Shown here: positions 30,382-40,500 of the stretch, piece by piece | Layout of the letters: the number at the start of each line of letters is the position of its first letter | How positions within the stretch are numbered: the first letter of the stretch is position 1 | NCBI GenBank assembly: GCA_963697705.1 | Contig: CAVOPA010000015.1 | Coordinates: 62,001-126,000, forward strand | Source of the DNA: CAVUCH01 sp963697705 | GTDB lineage: Bacteria; Acidobacteriota; Vicinamibacteria; Vicinamibacterales; JAENWD01 | Length of the DNA: 64,000 nucleotides | Direction: 5' to 3' | Program-made: the position numbers and the translations under genes | Notes under the pieces: model-generated | What the model was told of the DNA's origin: nothing | Seen by the model: only the letters and a program-made list of their open reading frames with translations | The model's database searches: none

Positions 30382-31443
30382 CTACTTGGTGCTCGACGCA
30401 GCGGATGAACCCAGGCCACTCAGGATCCCGTCGATCCGCTTGCGGTTCGTGTCGTCCCCGACCATCGCGCGCGCCTTCTGGTAGCTGCTGACGGCTTCCG
30501 CCTTCTTCCCGGCCTGCGCGAGTCCTTCGCCGAGGCTGTCGTACGCGTTCCAGGACGCCGGGTACTTCGCAACGTTCTGACGGAAGACAGCGATCGCTTC
30601 TTCCACCTTGCCTGCCTGCAGCAGCGTATAGCCGTACCCGTTCATGTCGGCCTCGTTCGCGACCGTCAGCGACTTGTCGCGCAGCTGCTGGGCCATCGGT
30701 GCATCGCCCTTCTTTTCGGCGACCAGCGCACGCGCGCGAAGCGTCTGGAAGTTCTCGTTCATCGCGATCGCGCGGTCGGCCCACGTCTGCGCTTCGTCGA
30801 GGTTGACGTCGTGACGCGCGCACCAGCTCGCGGCCTGTGAGAACCCCTGCCAGGTGAATCCGGCCGGCCCGCGCAGTTGCGTCCGCAGGCTGGCGGCCAC
30901 GACGGCGGGCGTGTTCACGTCGATCCGCACCGGAATGGCCAGCTTCTCCCAGCGGAGCGTCGCCACGACGCTGGAATCCGTCGGCTCGTCGAACGTGTAC
31001 GCGAGGCGCTCCTCGAAGCCGGACGGCTGCGGCGTCACCGTGACACGCGCCGCGTCTTCTTTCTCGTCGTAGAAGAAGCTGCCCCACGCGTGTGCTTCCT
31101 TGTTGAAGATCACCGTCCAGTCGGTTGCTGCCGGGATCATGTGCAGGCCGTAGCTGCCGGCCGGCAGCACGTGTCCGCCGACGCTGACCTCGGTGCTGAA
31201 GGTGATCACCGTGTTCTCGTTCGCGCCCGCGCGCCAGACCTGACCGCGGGGGACCAGCGTTCCCCAGACGTCCCGCTTGTTCACCGCGGGACGATGGTAG
31301 GTGACCGTGATGTCGGTGATGCCGACGCGTTGCGAAACCGAGGCCGCCGGGCTCGGTTGCGGGACGGTGAGCGGCGCCTGCGCCAAGCCCGGGCGGGCCA
31401 TGGCGACCACCACGGCGGCAACGAAAGCGATGCGTGCGAGCAT
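30382..31443 (-). CDS. DUF2911 domain protein with C-terminal TPRs
   Basis: 353 residues, exported (signal peptide ending RPGLAQ). Residues about 30-170 are DUF2911: QRVGITDITVTYHRPAVNKRDVWGTLVPRGQVWRAGANENTVITF, ending with LRWEKLAIPVRI. The C-terminal half holds TPR-like helices (ALVAEKKGDAPMAQQL, GYTLLQAGKVEEAIAVFRQN, YDSLGEGLAQAGKKAEAVSSYQKA). The ATG at 31443 has GAGGGAGAG upstream. Function of DUF2911 is not known; it is abundant in Acidobacteriota and Bacteroidota. Confidence 0.9.
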   Translation of the reverse strand: MLARIAFVAAVVVAMARPGLAQAPLTVPQPSPAASVSQRVGITDITVTYHRPAVNKRDVWGTLVPRGQVWRAGANENTVITFSTEVSVGGHVLPAGSYGLHMIPAATDWTVIFNKEAHAWGSFFYDEKEDAARVTVTPQPSGFEERLAYTFDEPTDSSVVATLRWEKLAIPVRIDVNTPAVVAASLRTQLRGPAGFTWQGFSQAASWCARHDVNLDEAQTWADRAIAMNENFQTLRARALVAEKKGDAPMAQQLRDKSLTVANEADMNGYGYTLLQAGKVEEAIAVFRQNVAKYPASWNAYDSLGEGLAQAGKKAEAVSSYQKARAMVGDDTNRKRIDGILSGLGSSAASSTK

Positions 31444-31783
31444 GGTCTCTCCCTCGCGCGGAAACGAACGCGTCGTGGGCGTCGCGTCGTTCGGGTGCGC
31501 CACACCTGTGTACGCCCGGTGGGACGCGCTGCTCAAGCCGGTTCGTCCCTTCGTCCCCACACGGCGGCGGCACGTCCCGGTAGAAATCCGCGGTTTCGGC
31601 CGCGAATCGCCCCAAGGATGCGCCGGACCGTCTCGGTCTCAGACCGGCCCGCCCGCGTAGGGCAGCCCTGGTCTCCATCCAGCGATCACAGTTCCCACCT
31701 TGGAGTAAGATTGCGCGCTCCGGCATAGCCTGACGCGTCCCTCGCCTGCCAATGGCGTCTGGCGCACCCTCGAGGAGGCCAGC
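31444..31783. other. Divergent promoter region of the CHAT-hydrolase operon
   Basis: 340 bases between the DUF2911 gene (minus) and the CHAT gene (plus). A TAAGAT hexamer near 31707 could be a -10 element for the plus-strand operon. A GAGGAGG ribosome site lies just before the ATG at 31784. No open frame with family character was seen, and no operator could be recognised. Confidence 0.4.
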
Positions 31784-34700
31784 ATGGCCGACGCTCCCGA
31801 TTCCCCCGAGCCTTCGCGGCCGGCGGGCTTCCCGTCGCCCGACGACCTGCGGGGGCGTGACATCGCCGCGGTCGATCCGCCGAAGACGGACGCCGCTGCC
31901 GTTGCTCCGGCACCCCCGAGCGCCGGGCCGTATCGGTTGAGCGGTCCGTCCGATGTGGCACGCGGCGGCGTGGACGACCCGGTCGTGGCGCGGACGCCGG
32001 AATCCGCACTGAAGACCTCCAGCGTCGCCCTGCGGCCGAAGAAGGCCTTCGCGCCTGCCGCCGCGCGCGGCGACTCGGTGCTCGAGACCGAAACCGTGCA
32101 GCCCGACGATCTGATCGAGGTCGAGTTCGAGCACGGCGAGCACCTGTGGATGCGGGGAGACGACTTCCGCATCAACTTCGGCCAGACGGTCATCGGACGC
32201 GACGCGACCGGCGCCGAGCACGTGCAGGTGCCAGTGACGCTGCCGATCGCCGCACGCGGACTTGCCACGCGGGGCCCTGTCGCGTGGGCCATCAAGGGGC
32301 TCAAGGTCTTCGGGGTCGATCTCGCCGGAGACTCGGCGAAGGCGATCGGCCAGCGGGTCGATTTTCCGCCCGAGCCATCGAACAAGCGCCAGGAGCCGGG
32401 GAAGCTATACCGGTGCAGCCCTGTCACCGGGGCATTCGAGTTGACGGCGACAGACATCAGCGCCGACACGACGGACGCGCCCTGGCTGCTGTTCCTCCAC
32501 GGGACCTTGTCGAGCACGTGGGGCAGTTTCGGCGAGCTCTGGTCGAAGCCGCGCGAGGCGCAGCTGACCGCCTTGCGGGCCGCCTACGACAATCGCATCA
32601 TCGCGTTCGAGCACGCGACGCTGACCCAGAGCCCGATTCAGAACGCGCGCGAGCTCGCGGCACTCCTTCCGCCCAAAGCCACGCTCCACATCGTCAGCCA
32701 CTCGCGCGGCGGCCTGGTTGGCGAGCTGCTGTGCAGGGCCGCGGTCGTGTCGAGCGATGTGTCGAGCGATGTGTCGAGCGATCTGTCGAGCGAGCCTGGC
32801 GCGGCCACCGGCTCCGACCGACCGCTCCATCGTCTTGCTCCGTTCACCGAGGAGGAGCTGGCGAATTTCGCCGGCGATGAGAATCCCAGCTCCAACGAGC
32901 GGCTCGAGATGCTGCGCGGGCTGCAGCGCGAGCTCCAGGCGCGCGACATCCGCGTCGACCGCTTCGTGCGCGTGGCGTGTCCCGCGTTGGGCACGACGCT
33001 CGCGTCCGGGAGGCTCGACCGCTGGCTGTCGGTCGTGGGCACCGTTGCCGGCGCCGCACTGCCCGGGACGCCGCTCGCGGACGTCTTCAAGGACATCGGC
33101 GATTTCGTCGCGGCGATCGTGAAGCAGCGCACCGATCCGGCTACGCTGCCGGGTCTCGAAGCGCAGATGCCCGATTCGGCGCTGATCCGGCTGGTGAACT
33201 GGCCCGGCGTGCGTGTGCACGGCGAGCTCGCGGTCATTGCCGGCGACATCGATCCGAGCGCCATCTGGGCCCGTCTGCTGGTCTGGCTCTCGGACCGATT
33301 TTACGAGGGCGACCACGATCTGGTCGTCAACACGCCGTCGATGTGGGGAGGGGCGCGCCGGGCAGGCCTCGAGATTCTCAGTTCACCGAAGGGCCCGTCG
33401 GTCAATCACTTCACCTACTTCTCGGAAAGAGATAGTGCGGCGCAGCTGGTTGCGGCGCTCACGACGACCGGCACCCCGGCGGGATTCGAACCGCTGCGGA
33501 AGGCGACGAAACCGATCGCGCGCGCCGTGCCGGATCTCGGGACGGCGGCACCACGCCCGGTCGTCTTCGTGTTGCCGGGCATCATGGGGAGCGAGCTGGC
33601 CGACACGACGGGGCCGATCTGGCTCGCGTTGCTGTCGCTGCTGCGGGGCGGTCTCGGGCGGCTGGACATCGGGGCGGCCGGGATCACGGCGACCGCTCCG
33701 ATCGCGCGCTACTACTCGGCGATCGTCGAGCACCTCGGCGCGACGCACACCGTCGTCCCGTTTGCGTACGACTGGCGCATCAGCCTCGCGGCGGAGGCCG
33801 ACCGTCTCGCGGTCGCCGTGCGGGACCAGGTCGCGGCCGCAGCCCGTCACAACCAGCCGGTGCGGTTTCTGGCGCACTCGATGGGCGGCTTACTCGTGCG
33901 CGCGATGATCGCGCGGCATCCGGACGTGTGGCAGCAGGTCTGCGCACACGAAGGCGGGCGCCTCGTGATGCTCGGCACACCGAACCGCGGCTCGCACGCG
34001 ATCACGGAGCTGCTCGTTGGGCGGGCGGTATTGCTCCGGAAGCTCGCCCGACTGGATACCCGCAACAGCCGCACGGACCTGCTGCGCATCATCGGGCGCT
34101 TCCCGGGCGTGCTGGCGATGCTGCCGTCGGCTCAGAACGACGACGACTACTTCTCCGACGGCACGTGGCGCGCGTACCACTCGCGCGTCGGGGACGCCGA
34201 CTGGCCGCTGCCCGAGCCGTCCGATTTGCAGGCCGCTCGGGACATCCGGCGCGCGCTCGACAGCTCGCCGGTCGATCCGGAGCGCATGATCTACGTCGCC
34301 GGGTCGGCTGACGTGACGATCGCCGGGATGAAGCTCGCCTACGACCCGTGGCGAAAGCAGGACCGCATCGAGTTCGTCGCGACCACCCGCGGCGACGGGC
34401 GCGTGACGTGGGACAGCGGCATCCCGCCATCGGTGCCGACGTGGTACATGGACGTCGAGCACGGCGATCTCGCCGCGCATCCGCCGGCGTTTCCGGCCCT
34501 CCAGGAACTGCTCACGCAGGGCACGACGGATCTGCTCGACCGGCGCGCGCCCGCGTCGCGCGCGGCGGCCGACCTCTTCCCGCTGCCGCCAGCCGAAGAC
34601 GACCGCTATCCAGACGAGGCCGATCTCGCCGCGGCCGTGGTCGGCGCCGGCTCGCGCAAGCGCCGCGCCCGTGCGCCGTCGGATCCGCCGATGGAGGTCC

Positions 34701-37501
34701 GAGTCGTGCACGGCAACCTCGCCTTCGCGCGGCACGTGATCGCGGTCGGGCACTACAGCGGCGACGCGATCGTCAGCGCGGAGCGGCACCTCGATCGCGC
34801 GCTGAAGGGCGCGCTGACGCGGCGGCACCAGTTGGGTCTCTATCCAGGGCCCCTGGACACCAGCGCCGTGTTCACGGACCCGCGATGCGCCAACCCGCTG
34901 TTCCTCGGGCTGCAGGGCGCGCTCGTCGTCGGGCTGGGCACGGTCGGAAGCCTGTCCGCCGCGCAGCTGACGCGAAGCTTCGAGCGGGCGCTGCTGGAGT
35001 ACGCGCTCGAACGCAGCAAGCAATCACGACAGTCGTCGCCCGATGGCTGTCGCCTCGGCATCTCGGCGCTGCTGATCGGCACCGGCGCGGGTGGCATCTC
35101 CGTGGCGGACTCGGTCTACGCGCTCATCCGCGGCGCGGAGCGGGCCAATGCGACGCTGGCGGCGACGAAGCAGCCCGATCGCGTCGGCACGCTCGAATTC
35201 ATGGAGTTGTGGGAGGACCGGGCAGTGCAGGCGCTCGAAGCGCTGCACATGTTGTCGGAACAGGCCGGCCTCCGCGGCCACTTCCAGCTGGCGCCGACGC
35301 TCGACGTGAGAGATGGCGGACTGCGCCGCCTGTCCTACGTCGAGTCGCCGGATTGGTGGCAGCGGCTCCAGATCCTGGGCGGGACCCGCGAAGGCGAAGT
35401 GCCCGATGGCGGGCTTCGCTTCGCCGGCATCACGGGCCGGGCGCGCACGGAGGTGCGCCTGCTCTCGACGCAGCGCCAGCTCGTGGACCAGTACGTCGAG
35501 GAGGCGGTCGCGACGACGCGCGACAATCGCGCCGTGGCCAGGACGCTCTTCGACCTGCTGCTACCCAACGACTTGAAGGAGAGCGCGCCCGACCAGGACA
35601 ACGTCGTGCTGCTGCTCGACGAAGAATCCGCCCGCTACCCGTGGGAACTGCTCGAAGACGGATTGCGCGAAGGACGGAAGCCCTGGGTGATCGAGCACGG
35701 ATTGCTGCGGCAGCTCGAGTCGGACGAGTTTCGGCGCACCATCCAATCCGTCACCGAGAACACCGCGCTCGTGATCGGCGATCCCCGGAGCAGCTTCGTC
35801 GAGCTCACGGGGGCGCAGGCAGAAGCCGAAGCGGTGTGGCGCACGCTGCAGGGCAGCTTCGTCGCCGAGAAGCGCATTCGCCCGACCACCCTGGAGGTTG
35901 TCAGCGCCCTGTTCGCCCGCCCCTACAAGGTGCTGCACCTGGCTGGTCACGGGGTCTACCGCTATGTGCCGCAGGACGCCGCGACCTGCCAGGCGTGCGG
36001 GCAGGCGCTCGGCGACACGGCACTGCGGCAGCAGCGTCGTGCATCGGTGACCGGCATGGTCATCGGCGACGGCGTGTTCCTCACGCCAGCGGAAGTGCAG
36101 CAGATGCGCCGGGTGCCCGACCTCGTGTTCATCAACTGCTGTTATCTGGGCCTCGTGGCCGCGAATCGCCCAGGCGCGGCGCTGACCGGGCAGCAGCGGG
36201 CGTTTCCCCGCCTGGCCGCCAACATCTCCACCGAGTTCATCCGGATGGGCGTCCGCGCCGTCGTCGCGGCCGGATGGGCGGTTGACGACGCGGCCGCGGC
36301 CACGTTTTCGACCACGTTCTACGACGAGATGCTGAAGGGTCGTGCCTTCGGCGAGGCGGTCAAGCACGCGCGCTGTGTCACGTTCGAGCGGCATCCCGGC
36401 TCGAACACGTGGGGCGCCTATCAGTGCTATGGGGATCCGGAGTACCGCCTCATCCTGACAGAAGGGGCGCCGAGCACGACGCAACCGCCGCGAATCGTAT
36501 CGCCCGCGCACGCGGCGCAGGAGCTGAGCAACATCGCTGCCCGACTCGCCACTGGCGATAAGGACGGCACGGCGTGGGAACTCGCGCGAGTCGACGAAAT
36601 CGCAACGCTCGTCGACCAGAAAGGCTGGAAGAACAACGGCCTGGTGCAGGCGACTCTCGCGCGGGCGTACGGCGAGGCGGGAAACTTCGACAAAGCGCTG
36701 CCGCTGTACAGGCGTGCGCTGTCGGCAGAAGACGCCAGCATTTCCGTTCGGGATATCGAGCAGCTCGCGAACCTGGAGGTGCGCCACGCGATGTCGGCAT
36801 GGCAGGGGGGCGCCGCGCTCGCCGCCGAGGCGCGTGACGAGCTGCGTCGCGACTGCATCGCGCGGATCGACACCGCAATCAAGACGCTGGAAACATTGAC
36901 GGGGCCGCTGCTCGGGTCCAAGGACGCGCCATACGGCCAGACGTCCGAACGGCTCGCGCTGATTGCGTCGGCATATAAGCGGCTGGCGATGATGCAGAGC
37001 GGCAAAAAACGCCTGCAGGCGCTCGATCGCATGAAGCGCTTCTACCGCGAATCGGCAGCGCTCGCGGAGACGCGGCAGGCGGATGTCGCGTATCCGCTGC
37101 TGAACGCCGTCGCGGCTGCTCTCGCGGAGAGCTGGCAGAACCGGACGGAGCTGACCGACGCGGAGCGCCTCGCGCTCAGCGCCGCAGTGGCGGACGACCT
37201 GGCGCGGGCGCGGCGGTCGTTGGCACAGCAGCTCGAACGGGCGCCCGCGTATCGGCTCTACGCGATGTCGGTCGACGCACATCTGCTGGAGGTGCTCGCC
37301 TCCGGCACGCTCGACGACGCGGCCATCGACAGCATCGTGGCGGATTATCTCGATTACCGCGCGGCGGGCAGCGTGCGGCAAGTCGACTCGGTGTTCGCAC
37401 AATTCGACTTCCTGCGCACGATGGCCCGGACCGTTCAACTCCGCGACCGTCTGGACAGCCTGCGCCAGCGGCTCCGCCAGGGCGCCGCCCAGGGATCCTG
37501 A
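31784..37501 (+). CDS. Giant dual alpha/beta-hydrolase - CHAT peptidase - TPR protein
   Basis: 1905 residues without signal peptide, so probably cytoplasmic. After a Pro/Ala-rich N-terminus, hydrolase 1 (about 230-560) has FLHGTLSSTWGSFGEL and nucleophile elbow SHSRGG (Ser307). Hydrolase 2 (about 600-900) is LCAT/PGAP1-lipase-like: VFVLPGIMGSELAD, AHSMGG (Ser699), VMLGTPNRGSHA. A middle domain (about 990-1190; VHGNLAFARHVIAVGHYSGD, LLIGTGAGGISVADS) has no sure family. A CHAT domain (about 1290-1570) has LLLDEESARYPWELL, HLAGHG (His1389) and INCCYLG (Cys1452/1453). The tail (about 1590-1880) is helical, TPR-like. GAGGAGG precedes the ATG. It forms an operon with the caspase gene 57 bp downstream. 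Function unproven; a protease-gated lipase is a reasonable guess. Confidence 0.9.
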   Translation: MADAPDSPEPSRPAGFPSPDDLRGRDIAAVDPPKTDAAAVAPAPPSAGPYRLSGPSDVARGGVDDPVVARTPESALKTSSVALRPKKAFAPAAARGDSVLETETVQPDDLIEVEFEHGEHLWMRGDDFRINFGQTVIGRDATGAEHVQVPVTLPIAARGLATRGPVAWAIKGLKVFGVDLAGDSAKAIGQRVDFPPEPSNKRQEPGKLYRCSPVTGAFELTATDISADTTDAPWLLFLHGTLSSTWGSFGELWSKPREAQLTALRAAYDNRIIAFEHATLTQSPIQNARELAALLPPKATLHIVSHSRGGLVGELLCRAAVVSSDVSSDVSSDLSSEPGAATGSDRPLHRLAPFTEEELANFAGDENPSSNERLEMLRGLQRELQARDIRVDRFVRVACPALGTTLASGRLDRWLSVVGTVAGAALPGTPLADVFKDIGDFVAAIVKQRTDPATLPGLEAQMPDSALIRLVNWPGVRVHGELAVIAGDIDPSAIWARLLVWLSDRFYEGDHDLVVNTPSMWGGARRAGLEILSSPKGPSVNHFTYFSERDSAAQLVAALTTTGTPAGFEPLRKATKPIARAVPDLGTAAPRPVVFVLPGIMGSELADTTGPIWLALLSLLRGGLGRLDIGAAGITATAPIARYYSAIVEHLGATHTVVPFAYDWRISLAAEADRLAVAVRDQVAAAARHNQPVRFLAHSMGGLLVRAMIARHPDVWQQVCAHEGGRLVMLGTPNRGSHAITELLVGRAVLLRKLARLDTRNSRTDLLRIIGRFPGVLAMLPSAQNDDDYFSDGTWRAYHSRVGDADWPLPEPSDLQAARDIRRALDSSPVDPERMIYVAGSADVTIAGMKLAYDPWRKQDRIEFVATTRGDGRVTWDSGIPPSVPTWYMDVEHGDLAAHPPAFPALQELLTQGTTDLLDRRAPASRAAADLFPLPPAEDDRYPDEADLAAAVVGAGSRKRRARAPSDPPMEVRVVHGNLAFARHVIAVGHYSGDAIVSAERHLDRALKGALTRRHQLGLYPGPLDTSAVFTDPRCANPLFLGLQGALVVGLGTVGSLSAAQLTRSFERALLEYALERSKQSRQSSPDGCRLGISALLIGTGAGGISVADSVYALIRGAERANATLAATKQPDRVGTLEFMELWEDRAVQALEALHMLSEQAGLRGHFQLAPTLDVRDGGLRRLSYVESPDWWQRLQILGGTREGEVPDGGLRFAGITGRARTEVRLLSTQRQLVDQYVEEAVATTRDNRAVARTLFDLLLPNDLKESAPDQDNVVLLLDEESARYPWELLEDGLREGRKPWVIEHGLLRQLESDEFRRTIQSVTENTALVIGDPRSSFVELTGAQAEAEAVWRTLQGSFVAEKRIRPTTLEVVSALFARPYKVLHLAGHGVYRYVPQDAATCQACGQALGDTALRQQRRASVTGMVIGDGVFLTPAEVQQMRRVPDLVFINCCYLGLVAANRPGAALTGQQRAFPRLAANISTEFIRMGVRAVVAAGWAVDDAAAATFSTTFYDEMLKGRAFGEAVKHARCVTFERHPGSNTWGAYQCYGDPEYRLILTEGAPSTTQPPRIVSPAHAAQELSNIAARLATGDKDGTAWELARVDEIATLVDQKGWKNNGLVQATLARAYGEAGNFDKALPLYRRALSAEDASISVRDIEQLANLEVRHAMSAWQGGAALAAEARDELRRDCIARIDTAIKTLETLTGPLLGSKDAPYGQTSERLALIASAYKRLAMMQSGKKRLQALDRMKRFYRESAALAETRQADVAYPLLNAVAAALAESWQNRTELTDAERLALSAAVADDLARARRSLAQQLERAPAYRLYAMSVDAHLLEVLASGTLDDAAIDSIVADYLDYRAAGSVRQVDSVFAQFDFLRTMARTVQLRDRLDSLRQRLRQGAAQGS
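32747..32794 (+). repeat. Intragenic 12-bp tandem repeat (4 units)
   Basis: GTGTCGAGCGAT occurs three times without change and a fourth time as CTGTCGAGCGAG. It encodes VSSD-VSSD-VSSD-LSSE at residues 322-337, right after the hydrolase 1 nucleophile elbow. Unit length is a multiple of three, so copy number can change without breaking the frame. Confidence 0.9.
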
Positions 37502-37558
37502 CCAGGCGCTGCCGGACGACGACAACACACGACTCGCGCCGACACCCAGGGAGGCTTC

Positions 37559-40500
37559 ATGGCGACATTCAAGCTCGTCGACGAACTGAACGCACCGTTG
37601 ATTTCAACCGAGACGCCGAGCGCGAGCGGGCTGGCGAAGTTCCTGCCCGCGCCGGTTCTCGAGCTGATGGCGCTCCGGCCGGCGGCGAAGGCCCTCGCGC
37701 AGCCGCTGGCCGACGCGCCGACCAGCCCTGTCGCCGCCGAGTTCTCGTCGCGGAAGGCCTTGCCCGTTGCCGGCGACGGGCCGCTGACGCTGGATGTCGG
37801 CGCGCGCGTCGGCGTCGGTGTCTCGCAAGGCGGCGAGCTGCTCTTTCCGGCCGACGACCTGCGCGACGCGGTCACCATCGCCAGTGGCACCGCCTACGTG
37901 TCGCTGGGGATCTCCGGACGGCTGGCGGGAACGGGTACGGCGACCGCCGGGGCCGTATCGTTCGGCTTCTCCGGTGGCGCGTCGCTCACCACGCGGTACT
38001 TTCATCCGTTCGACCTCGCCGCCCGCAATCTCACCCTCGGCGAGGCGCTCGTCGACACCGTCGCCCACGCGGTGATCCCGCGAAACGCCGAGGATCTCGC
38101 CTCGCTCCCGGCCGGGGCGTTCGCGTCGATTGAAGGCGAAGGGAACGTGCAGTTCACCGGCTCCATGGACCTCGCGAGCGTCGTCAATCCGCTCGCGACG
38201 CCCGGGCTGCCGATCGTCGGCTCGGCCAAGTTGAGCGCCGGTGCCTCGGTGTCGGTTGGCGGAACGTTCCAGGCGTCCGGAGCGTTCGAGATTCGCGCCT
38301 CGCGGGTCTCGCCGGGCGTCGTGCGGCTCGCATGCTACCGGCGGACGGGCAGCACCCTCGAGATCAGCGCCTCGGCCTCGGTGGGCATCGCGGCGACGAT
38401 CAAGGACAGCGATGTCGTCCAGAAGTTCGTATCGGCCGTGAGCGCCGACCCGAAGGCCGACCTCGCTGCGCTCGTCAACGCCAATCTCGCCGACGAGCAG
38501 ATCGAGACGCTGCAGAAGGCAATCGCGGAGAGCGTGAACCGTACCCTGCGCATCGCGGCGGAGCTTCAGTTCTCCTCGGTGCGTCGGGGCGAGGCGCTGT
38601 TCGCGTTCGACCTCGAGACAGACGCGCTCGACGACGCCGGCCGCAGCGCCGTCGCCGACGCGCTCGGCGGCCGGCTCGCCGCGCTGCAGGCCGCGGCCGC
38701 GGCATCGGCACGAGGGATACGGATCGTCCACACCGGCATTCTCCGCACGCGCGAGCGCCGCACTGCCTGGCGCTTCAACCTGCTCGGGATCGTCAACGTC
38801 TCGAGCGTCGCGGAGCTCGTGAGCACGGGCTCGCTCTCGTACGATCCGCTCACCGGCGAGCTGAACGCCGCCGACGCCATCACCTCGAAGCACGTCGTCG
38901 TCAAGACGCGCCCCTTCGAGTCGGACGGTGAGAAGGTGCGAAAGCTCGTGCTCGAATCCGTGATGGTGAGCGCCGCCTACCAGGCCTCGCGGGTGACCGC
39001 CCAGATTGCCCTGGCGTGCCGGTGCTCGCACTTCGAGTCGCGCGCGAAGACGTCGACGCGCGACCTGCGCGAAGACTTCAACGCCGTCGCCGCAGTCGGT
39101 CTGGCCGACGCGGGGGAGGCTGCCCGGCGCATGGGCGACGAGCACGACTTCGGGGCCTCTACCTTCCTCATCGAGTGCGCCTTCGACCAGAACGCCGCCG
39201 ACGCGCTGTTCATCGGGCCGGCGGGGGCGCTCTCGCGGGAGTACTACGAGCGGGTCGGCCGCAACGCGCTGCTGGCGCTGATTCCCGCTGATGACCAGGA
39301 GCGTGCCCACCGGCGTGCGGCCGTCGCAAACGACGCGCGATGGGCGGCCATGACCGCCGGAGGGCCAACGCAGATCCGATTCGAGTTGACGAAGACGCTC
39401 GGCGCGCAGCGGGCCGAGCACGTCGTGGGCGACTACCTGGTGATCCAATGGTGGTCCGACGCGATGGCCCGCTCGGCGGCGGCACTGATGGAGATGCGGC
39501 GATTCCTCGGCGGGCGCACGGCCGCCTCGCTGGCGACGGATCCGGCGTTCCACAAGCGGCGCGGTCAGCTCGAGGAGGCGCTCGCGGATGTAGTGAAAGA
39601 CAGCAAGGCCAGGTTCGGCGACCCCTGGGGTCTCGTGGCACTCGACATGGCGGCGCGGCGGTCCGCGTCTGCACAGGCCACGATCGCGTCCCAGAAGCTG
39701 CTCGCGTTTTTCGATACGCGGGTCGCCGGTGCGCGCGCGATCGAGACGGTAATCGTCCCGGCGTCCAGAGCACTGGGATCGGCAACCAGCGCTCGCGACA
39801 CGGCGCCGCGGCCGCTGACCGTGGACGAGCACGAAGCGCTGCGGCGCCACGCGATCAACCTCCGCATGGGCGCGTTATCGGCCGACGGCGAGATCCAGAC
39901 CACCGAGGCCGACGTGGAGCGGCTCTTCACCGAGCTGCTCCCGGCCGAAATCGCCGCGCGCAAGGCGGAGGGTCAGAAAGCGCGGCGTCCTGTTCTATGC
40001 GCACGGCGGCCTGATTGAAGAGCGCGAGGGCCTCGAGCCGGTGCTCGCGCGCCTGAAGTTCTGGCGCCAGAACAACGTGTATCCAATCTCGTTCGTGTGG
40101 GAGACCGGCCTCCGCGAGTCCATCATGGACATCGTGCACGGCCTCGGCGGCACGCGCAGCCTCGCGGCGCGCTCCGTTGGCGAAGACCTCGCCGACGCGG
40201 TGCTCGAAGCGGCGGCGCGCCAGGGCGGCAAGGCCGTCTGGGGCCAGATGAAGCGCAGCGCTGAGGTTGCCGTGCTCGACGGAGGCGGCGGGCTGCTCGT
40301 CGCCGATCGCATGCGCGAGCTCTGGAACCAGCACCACGCCGATCTCGAGATCCATGCCGCTGGGCATAGCGCCGGCTCGATCTTCCACTCGCATTTCCTG
40401 CCGGCCCTGCTGTCGCGGAAGGCTGCCGCGGGTGCGCCGCCGCTTGACGCTCCAGACGCTGCACTTCCTCGCGCCGGCGTGCACGACCGACTTGTTCAAG

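Noticed and set aside
37604..39850. A 748-residue open frame on the minus strand opposite the second CHAT-operon gene
   Set aside because: Its composition is Arg/Gly/His-rich with no secondary-structure pattern, and the plus frame continues logically into hydrolase and caspase domains. The same holds for the frames at 35561-37528 (minus) and 18231-20201 (plus).
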